Origin: Papio anubis
Taxonomy: Eukaryota > Chordata > Mammalia > Primates > Cercopithecidae
Direction of reading: 5' to 3'
NCBI RefSeq assembly: GCF_008728515.1
Contig: NC_044996.1
Location: forward strand, 120,176,189-120,240,188
DNA length: 64,000 nt
Of this stretch, positions 56,803 through 64,000 are shown piece by piece. Position 1 is the first letter of the stretch, and every line of letters begins with the position of its first letter. The translations under genes were made by a program, and so were the position numbers. Below the pieces are notes generated by a model, which saw only the letters and a list, made by a program, of their open reading frames with translations, was not told the DNA's origin and ran no database searches.

Positions 56803-57164
56803 GACATGCATGTACTCACTCATAGGCATACACATGGGGGCTTCCTGTGGGCATTTGTATTCTATGTGTTATATTTACCTTGGTACTGGCAAGTAACAGA
56901 CAACCTTGCAACATGCACACACTTGCCATATAAACCCAGAAGAGGGCCATGTGATCTCACTCCTGGGAGCCTGTTAACTTGGACAGAATTAAAGTTTGAA
57001 CTTTGCCAAAATCTCTTATGGAGAAGCAACATTTCACAGAGGAGGGCCAACCTCACATGTAGACTGAATAGATACTCCTCTACCCACCATGACCAGGGAT
57101 ATGTTGGAAACCCATCCTTTTCATGTACGTATCTACCTCTCATACTTCAGCTAAAATATCCAAC

Positions 57165-57815
57165 TAATAATTCATTTATTTGCTTATCCATTCATCTATT
57201 CTACAATCATTGATGGGGAACCATTCTTTGGAAATTACAAGGGAAACAAATGTAAGACAAAATCTGATTTAGGCAAGTCATGAGCTAAGCTAAATGATGG
57301 GGAAAAGAGGGGCCTTAAATAGCTAAAGATGCTGTGATAAGTACAATGAAAGCTAGGTGTACAGGGCATCATGGAAGCATAAAGGAGGAGTAACTAACTC
57401 AGGTTGACTGGAGGGTGGTTCTGGGAGTTTCCTCTTGGAAAAAAGAAAACCATGACTGAGCTAAAGGCATAAGTTGAGCAAAGCCATGGGAAAGGTATTC
57501 TAGTCAGAAGCCACAGCATGAGCGGAGCCCCAGAAGCAGGCAACAACATGACATGAGTAAGAATTTTAGCTAGGCAGCGGTGGCGCTTCATAGAAAATGG
57601 CAAGAGATAAGGCAGAGGAGCCAAGAGAACATGTCTCTGTCTTACAGACAAGGGAAACCAATAAAGCAATTTGCATTTTAGATAGACTTTCTGGCAGGTG
57701 TTAGAGGGTGACAGCACTGAAGGCAGGAAAACCAACAAGAGAATGTTGCAACTCCAAGAGCTGCACAAACCATGTGGCTTCAGCATCTGAGTAGGAGGAT
57801 GCAGAAGGAAGGCAA
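57165..57815 (-). mobile_element. L2 LINE fragment
   Basis: Antisense L2-like order: 'tatccattcatctattctac', 'gatgctgtgataagtacaatg', 'ggtattctagtcagaagcc' and 'agtaagaattttagctagg', then purine-rich text. Diverged, so moderately confident. Confidence 0.5.
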
Positions 57816-57816
57816 C

Positions 57817-57985
57817 TGGCGGGGCAGGGTGGCTCATACCTATAAACCCAGCACTTTGGGAGGCCAAGGCAGGCAGATCACCTGAGGTCAGGGGTTCGAG
57901 ACCAGCCTGGCCAACATGGCAAAACCCTGTCTCTACTAAAAATACAAAAGTTAGCTGGGCGTAGTAACAGTGACCCCATCTCAGG
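57817..57985 (+). mobile_element. Alu with most of the right arm deleted
   Basis: The left arm is complete ('ggcggggcagggtggctc' to 'ttagctgggcgtagtaac'). It then jumps to 'tgaccccatctcagg', the end of the right arm. About 120-130 bases of the right monomer are missing. Confidence 0.85.
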
Positions 57986-57988
57986 AAA

Positions 57989-58019
<31 letters not shown>

Positions 58020-58050
58020 GAAGAAGAAAGAAGAAAGAAGAAGAAGAAAA
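57986..58050 (+). repeat. A-tail expanded to (AAG)n
   Basis: A run of 12 A then AAG and AAAG units for about 50 bases. The repeat grew from the Alu tail. The minus-strand 232-codon ORF (57394-58092) has a Ser/Phe run here, so it is an artefact of this repeat, the Alu and L2. Confidence 0.92.
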
Positions 58051-58954
58051 GCTACTGGGCTTCTGATGTCTCTGAGAACAGGGAACGCTCAAATCAGCAA
58101 GTACTCCTAGAAGTCCAGACTAGAAATGTCTGTTAAAATGGGAAAGGGATTCTGCTTGACTTAATTTGTGGGTGAGTGCCTTCTCAAGGAAATCTTGATG
58201 CAAAAAGGTATGATGGGACTGGAGCAATGTGTGCCCTACAGATTTCAAAACTAACAAATCAAATCTCCTTCCCAAGACAAAACCCCACAATGAGGATAAA
58301 ATGCTGACAGGAAAATTCAAATTGAGCAAGATTGGGACAACACGGATGCTTTTGTTGATTAGTTCAAATAAAAGTGGAGGAAGGCAGGAGAGGAAGCAGA
58401 TACCAGAAAGTGTGAGATCATGTCCTTTATAGTTTTGAAACAGTGTCAGAAGAAAAAATAATAAATCTGTAAAGCCAGAAAAAATATCTGGTTCTCTCCC
58501 TTATAAGGTTACAGAAAAACTCATTCAACGTTGACTCTCTACAGAGTTATTGTGACAAAAATGAGTATAAGAAATAAATAATGTTTCTACAACGAAGGCA
58601 GTCCAGAAAGTCATGCCCAAAAAACTGATTAAAACTGTAATCTGATAATTCAACACAAGGTTAATAAAAAGCTTTAAAAAATAATAGAAGCTATGAAAGG
58701 AGAGCATAAATCAAAATTAGAAAAATTCAGAAATAAGGAGATTGGAGGAAAGGAAAATTTGGAAAGAGAGGTGACAGAATCAGGAAAAAAATAGAAATAA
58801 AATCATTTCAGAGATGATGGCAAAACTACTGTAAGTCCAAGAATGAATGAATAGAGCAAATAAAGCCTCAAGAGAAACAGAAGTCAAGGAAAAGAGGAAA
58901 ATTTAAAGATTAAAATAAAAGTATAAAATGATTGTTAAAAGGATTCAGGAATTA
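58051..58954. other. unclassified A-rich DNA
   Basis: The A-rich 58440-58950 region has the texture of old L1/HAL1 sequence but no landmark firm enough to call. Confidence 0.4.
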
Positions 58955-59253
58955 GGCCAAGCACAGTGGCTCACACCTGTAATCCCAGTACTTTGGGAAG
59001 CCAAGGCAGGCGGATCACTTGAGGGCAGGAGTTCGAGGCCAGCCTGGCCAACATGGTGAAACCCCATTTCTACTTGTAATACAAAAATTAGCTGGGCATA
59101 GTGGTGCATGCCTGTAATCCCAGCTACTCAGGAGGCTGAGGCAGGAGATTCGCTTGAAGCTGGGAGGCAGAGGTTGCAGTGAGCTGAGATCACGCCAGTG
59201 CACTCCAGCCTGGGCAATATAGTGAGACTCCATCTCAAAAAAAAAAAAAAAAA
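58955..59253 (+). mobile_element. AluS/J-type element, full length
   Basis: Starts 'ggccaagcacagtggctc' and has both arms with an A-tail of 18 bases. It carries several private changes, such as 'ctacttgtaatac'. Confidence 0.9.
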
Positions 59254-59348
59254 GCATATTTAAACATATGTAAACCATGAGTCAAAATAGGAGTTCCCGG
59301 AGAAGAAAACCAAAGCAATAGTACAGAACAAATACTAAAAATACTAAC

Positions 59349-59374
59349 GTGTGTGTGTGTGTGTGTGTGTGTGT
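59349..59374 (+). repeat. (GT)n microsatellite
   Basis: Thirteen GT units. Confidence 0.95.
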
Positions 59375-59399
59375 AAAACAATGAGAGAACTGAAGCCAA

Positions 59400-60880
59400 A
59401 TATAGGGTCGATAAATGTAAATCGACTTGCCTACTGAAAAACAAGAAATTTTCAGATTGATTAAAACTGTTACAAAGACAAAATGTATGTCATTAAATAC
59501 CTATATCCATTAAAGTGAAAACAAAATAAACAACCGATTCAAAAAGCTAGAAAAAGAACAAGAAAGTACAAATATAAAGAATTTAAAACAACAAAGGGAA
59601 AATAACCATCAAATAAAATAAAATTTTAAAACTCATAGACTATCTTGCACAGATCTCTACATATATATTTGAATCTGATGATTTCCTAGAAAGGCACAAC
59701 TTATCTAAATAAGAATTACCATAAGAGAAATAGGGAAAGTAGTTGAAAAGCTTTCCCACAAAAAAGCACCAGGCCCCAGTGGATTCTCAGCTTAATTCTT
59801 CCAAAACTTTAAAAATCAAATAATCCCAATGCTGTTTAAATTATTTCAGAAAAGGAAAGAAAATTCCAAAAATTTTTATAACTTAACAAATATTGTATGA
59901 GAAAAACATAGATAAACCTCACTATGAATCTCAATACAAAAATTATAAATTAATTATTAGTAGGTAGAATCAAATGGTACATTAAAAAAATACATCACAA
60001 CCAGTTGAGCCTTTTGCCAAGAGTACCAAGGTGCTTAAATTTTGAGAAGTTTTCTAAAATGTTAATAAAACTAATTAGAAAAAAATCATACACTCATTTC
60101 CATCAATGTTAACGGCATTTGACAAAATTCAATACTTTCCCATGTAAAATAATTCGATACCACAGGAATTGATGAATACTTTTCCAACATTACAAAAATA
60201 CGTTTACCCCAGTACAAAAGTCAGCATGTGATTTAATGGAAACACACTAGAGGCTTTCCTGCTAAAGTCAGATATAAGACAAAAATGCCCATTATTCCCA
60301 ATACTATTTAATATTGTGTTGTAGCTAATAACCAGTCCAAGAATAAAAGAGAAATCAATTAGAAATGTTGAAAGAAAGAGGTAGTACTATTTTTATTTGC
60401 AGATGATATGATAATATATTTAGAAAATCCAAAAGAACCAATGGAAAAACTACTATAAACAAATGGGACAAGGTAATAAAGTAGAAAATTATAAAATTAA
60501 TATAAAAATCAATAGCTTTCATATATACAAATAAAAAACAGTTAAAATATATAATGGAAAAAAATGGAAAAACATGTCAGGTTAGGAAACATTAACACGA
60601 TAAAGATGTCAGTTCTTTCTGAGTTAATTTATAAATTTCATGCAACTCCATTAAAAATATCACCAGGATCTTTTCTGAAACTTGACAAATTGATTATAAA
60701 ATTCATTTGGAAGAGCAAACAAGCCGGAAAATCTCTAAAATAGAACAATAGGTGGAGCACATGCCAGCTAACCAGGTATTAAAACATGCAACACGGCTTC
60801 TATAATTTAAAAAGTTTGCTTATGATGCAAAAATAGCACAACCAATGCAATCAAATAGAAAATCCAAAAGTTGATCCAAT
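59400..60880 (+). mobile_element. old L1 ORF2 fragment (reverse-transcriptase region)
   Basis: Landmarks in order: 'aagcaccaggccccagtgg', 'cattactttt'-like decayed text, 'gtacaaaagtcagcatgtg', 'ctaaagtcagatataagac', 'cccattattcccaatactatt', 'atttgcagatgatatgataa' (the RT active-site region reading Ala-Asp-Asp), 'cttgacaaattgattataaa' and 'tttggaagagcaaacaagcc'. Stops and frameshifts abolish any ORF. Confidence 0.8.
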
Positions 60881-62164
60881 TGTTGAAGGAAATTTAGTTT
60901 GCTGTTCAGAATGAATTTTATTCAGACAATGGCTTTAGAGAAGTCACTGAGATGAAAAAGCAGAACCTCACACTCATTCAGTAATATCAGGATTTACTTA
61001 AATGACCAACACTTAGCATAACTCAATGGAGATTTCTCTGCTACAGATGCCTAAAGACCAGAAATATTTACCGTATATTCACTATGTTTCTTGCTTTAAG
61101 ATTTTAAACAGTCAAGGAAGTACTGATAAGCGTCCACAGTACACTGAAAGGTCATTTCAGTTCTCATACTTTAGCATTCTATACACTTCAAGTTCTCCGT
61201 TTATGAATAGGAAACAAATCTATCACATCATAATCGCTTGATAAAGGCAAATAAGTTGTGTCCACCACAGTCTTTGTATCCACATATAAACATTGAAGTA
61301 AATAAAATAGGTCTCACTCTATTCCAAGTAGTTGCCAGTATCTTGAAAACACTGGATTGTAGTTTCTACTGATCTGGACTAAGGTACCTCAGAGCTTCTG
61401 GACTTACATCCATTCCCTTCTGTAATTTTATTCTTGAGTGCCCTGTCAAAGCAAGTTCCATGAGATACCTATGCACTCCCAAATGTGTGCTGAGAAAAAT
61501 TTCTCTTTGTCTTGAACTCCTTCATCACCTTTGTCCTTAAAACATAATTTAAACGACACAACTATGGCTCATGGATCTAGTAAACTTGACAAGCCCTTAA
61601 AATGTCACAGTCCTGCAGACTTCCTAACAAGACAAAACAGATGAGTTGACAACCATGCCAATTACCCATGACAAATCTGCTTGCCACCCACAAGACTAAA
61701 GTTTAAAGCTTTTTGGATCGTTTGCTTCCAGTATGAACTGATCCGGGAACCATTCTGGCATCATAACATTACATCAGTGAAAGGAGAACACGAAAACAGG
61801 GTCAAGAATTACAACCTGAACTGCTCAAAAGCACTGGTGCCTTTGTGGTTTTGCCAAGACAGTTCACAACAACTTATAAGTACCAACCTCCTCTGAATGA
61901 ACTAGCATTTTATTGTCTTCAGCTTACATCATTACACTTATTCCCGTTCAACTCCCACTACTTCATGAGCTGTCAAAAATTACACCAAAGAAAATATGAG
62001 TGTAGTAGGGAGATGCCAAGTGCAAAAGACCAACAGCAATGCCAAGAAATCTAAAGGAGAAAAGGGTAGTCACTGATGACTCACAGTTGGCTTTAAGTAT
62101 AGACACTCAGAAGTACCAAGGAGTGTGTCTGCAACATGGACCCCAACTGGCACATTCAGTTCAA
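60881..62164. other. 1.3-kb stretch with no recognised features
   Basis: Apparently unique non-repetitive DNA. ORFs at 61026-61241, 61681-61896 and 61845-62054 have no known domains. Confidence 0.5.
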
Positions 62165-62400
62165 TCCAATTCCTCAAGTATTTATTGAGCATCTACTAGG
62201 GGCAGCACACTAGGAAGCACTGTGAACAGAGGTGTGGGTAGTACCCAAGTCTGTGCTGAGGATTCAACTGTGAGCAAAGCCATAAACTGAGACCAGGAGA
62301 GTGACTGCAAGCAAATAGAAAATAATAATATTGTATGATAAGCACAAAGGCAGCACTAAGACTAAGAGGTTCCAGAAAGGCTGTTGAAACAAAAGTGAAT
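62165..62400 (-). mobile_element. L2 LINE 3' end
   Basis: Antisense L2: 'aattcctcaagtatttattg', 'agcatctactaggggcagc' and 'tcaactgtgagcaaagcc', then weaker text. Confidence 0.65.
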
Positions 62401-62640
62401 AAATAGAAAGATAACTGGGAAAATTTGAATATGTGCTGTATATCAGATAATAGTGTTTTATGAATGTTAGATTTCTGGGGGTAATAGTTATATTGTGGTT
62501 ATGTAGGACATTGTCCTTGTTCTTGGGATAGTGTACTCAGGGGTTAAAATTTCATGATGTCTGCAACAATCTCTCAAATAGTTCTGTATATAATAATGTA
62601 TTTGGTAAGGAAGGGATGGGGGGAGAAAGAGAGAGAGAAA
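62401..62640 (+). mobile_element. L1M 3' UTR fragment
   Basis: 'actgggaaaatttgaatatg', 'agtgttttatgaatgtta', 'tattgtggttatgtagg', 'ttgtccttgttcttggga' and 'atttcatgatgtctgcaac' match an L1M-type 3' UTR, followed by a GA-rich run (62622-62640). Confidence 0.6.
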
Positions 62641-62650
62641 CATAAAAAAG

Positions 62651-62822
62651 GCCTGTAGTCCCAGCTACACGGGAGGCTGAGGCGGGAGGCTGAGGCGGGA
62701 GGCTGAGGCAGGAGACTGGCGTGAACCCAGGAGGCGGAGCTTGCAGTGAGCCGAGATCCGGCCACTGCACTCCAGCCCGGGCGACAGAGCGAGACTCCGT
62801 CTAAAAAAAAAAAAAAAAAAAA
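62651..62822 (+). mobile_element. young AluY, right arm only, with 13-bp triplication
   Basis: Starts mid-element at 'gcctgtagtcccagctac' and carries the monkey-type 'gatccggccactgcac'. The 13-mer gggaggctgaggc is present three times in perfect tandem (62671-62683, 62684-62696, 62697-62709), where Alu normally has one copy. The A-tail is 62803-62822. Confidence 0.92.
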
Positions 62823-63387
62823 GATAAAGTTCCCAATTTAATCTTGAATGTGAAATTTAAAACTATACTTTGCCCAGCTATCCTGCTAGTTGGCTGAAAA
62901 GAAGTGATTTTACATTCTGTCTTACAAAACAGAAACAATGAGCTCACTTCCAGAAACATGAAAGGGAGAGGACCTTATAACCAAACTAAAGGAGAGAATC
63001 ACATCCCAGCTGTGGACTCTATAAAAGAAATTCCCCAAAGGCCAGTCTGTACATGAGAAGGAATTCTCTGACCAGGGAGTGGGAAATAGAGATACCCAGT
63101 CAAGATCATCTTGGTGGGCTATGACTTTGGCTTCATTCATATCTTGCAACCAGGCATCAAGACTGTAATCAGACAGAGGCCTCAGCACAAAGCTCTACTA
63201 TAATCATAGAGAGGGGGAGCAATTTCTCAGCCATTGTGATTCATTTTTCAGACCCCACTGGAAATGTTGTAGTTTTACAATGCAATTAGCAGCTGCGGGA
63301 ACAGTCCAACTGATACCAGACATTTCTATAAATTGGGAAGAATTCCCAAAACTTAGTTCTGGCCATTCTGCTCAGTAATAATAATTA
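62823..63387. other. unclassified DNA
   Basis: Nothing recognised. Confidence 0.45.
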
Positions 63388-64000
63388 CACTTTTTAACAG
63401 CTTTATTGAGGGAGAATTCATATACCATACAAGTCACTCATTCAAAGTGTATAATTCAACCAGCCACAGTGGCTCATGCCTGTAATCCCAACACTTTAGG
63501 AGGCCAAGGTAAGAGGATGACTTGAGCCCAGGAGTTTGAGACCAGCCTAGGCAACATAGAGAGACTCCATCTCTACCAACAAAAAAACAAAAATTTAAAA
63601 ACCAGCTGGGTGTGATGGTACATGCCTGTGGTCCCAACTACTCGGGAGGCTGAGGTGGGAGAACTGCTTAAGCCAGGGAAGTCGAGGCTGCAGTAAGCCA
63701 TGATCATGCATCTGTACTCCAGCCTGGGTGACAGAGCGAGACCCTGTCTCAAAAAAAAAAGTGTATAATTCAGTGTTTTTTAGTATATTCATAGGGTTAT
63801 ACAACAATCACCACAATTTAACATTAGAAAATTTTGCCTCCCCCAAACAAAACACTGTATACATTAGCAGTCACTCCCTAGTCCTTCCCAGATCTTTCCT
63901 CTTTCACCCAGCCCTAGGCAACCATCAATGTATTTCTGTCTCTATAGATTTTCCTATTCTGGATATTTAACATAAACGAAATCATATCACATGTGGACTA
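63388..64000 (-). mobile_element. L1M 3' end, Alu-interrupted, runs off the window
   Basis: Antisense L1M text: 'taacagctttattgaggg', 'catataccatacaagtcac', then after the Alu 'gttatacaacaatcaccac', 'aaccatcaatgtatttctg' and 'tttcctattctggatattt'. It continues past the window edge. Confidence 0.8.
63459..63757 (+). mobile_element. AluJ-type element inside L1M
   Basis: It has 'cttgagcccaggagtttgag' and 'tcgaggctgcagtaagcc', features of the older AluJ group. The perfect 15-bp target duplication aaagtgtataattca lies at 63444-63458 and 63758-63772. Confidence 0.92.

Larger units (their letters stand above)
55511..57164. other. 1.7-kb stretch with simple repeats only
   Basis: Contains a degenerate (GATA)n patch at about 56112-56192 and an (AC)n run at 56769-56802. 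The 170-codon ORF at 56701-57213 runs through the AC repeat (Thr/His repeats) and has no known domain. Confidence 0.5.

Noticed and set aside
56701..57213. 170-codon ORF
   Set aside because: It runs through an AC microsatellite giving Thr/His repeats. The rest has no known domain.
57394..58092. 232-codon minus-strand ORF, the longest in the window
   Set aside because: It is composed of antisense Alu, a Ser/Phe run from the AAG repeat and L2 sequence. There is no protein family signature.
1..64000. An undescribed multi-gene system
   Set aside because: No cluster of coding genes, no operon-like layout and no non-repeat coding domain was seen. The window is explained by transposon layers, simple repeats, one retrocopy and unclassified DNA.

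Overview
This window is primate nuclear DNA, and four young Alu copies (31308-31605, 38862-39136, 55204-55496, 62651-62822) point to an Old World monkey such as a macaque or baboon. They carry the right-arm form gatccggccactgcac in place of the human AluY form gatcgcgccactgcac. I remember this variant, with 'ggctcaagcctg' and 'ccgagacggg' in the left arm, as typical of cercopithecoid AluYRa-type elements. No functional protein-coding exon, rRNA, tRNA, CRISPR array or operon could be recognised. The window reads as intergenic or deep intronic sequence made of layered transposon relics and repeat-free stretches.

The one gene-like object is a processed pseudogene of METTL1, the tRNA m7G46 methyltransferase (24688-25872). 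It is intronless, ends in an A-tract and has a 14-bp target-site duplication. A nonsense codon in the N-terminal region and a 3' frameshift break it, but a 194-codon ORF survives between them.

Layout. 1-8.5 kb: an old LTR-like repeat split by MER2 and by an MST-type LTR, a HAL1/L1-like element, and an old L1M carrying a younger L1P tail. 8.9-11.1 kb: AT/GT simple repeats holding a 30-bp copy of a nearby MLT1 segment, then an Alu, an MLT1 LTR and an L1P tail. 11.1-13.3 kb: mostly repeat-free DNA. 13.3-14.1 kb: old L1 with an intact 80-bp MADE1 hairpin. 16.5-19.3 kb: an unusually long L2 on the + strand. 19.8-26.8 kb: MER20, MLT1, MER5A-type elements and the METTL1 retrocopy. 30.5-34 kb: a second long L2 on the - strand, with Alu and MLT1 insertions. 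38.8-39.5 kb: two tandem Alus. 41.9-50.2 kb: a concentration of hAT-Charlie MITEs, one nested inside another. 50.8-64 kb: L2, L1M and Alu copies with simple repeats.

Nothing here forms a multi-gene system. The most unusual observations are the apparent templated insertion at 9022-9051, the METTL1 retrocopy, the MADE1 hairpin and the orderly nested insertions. Repeat family names come from memory of consensus sequences. Orientation and class are usually safer than the exact subfamily, and edges of old copies may be off by tens of bases.
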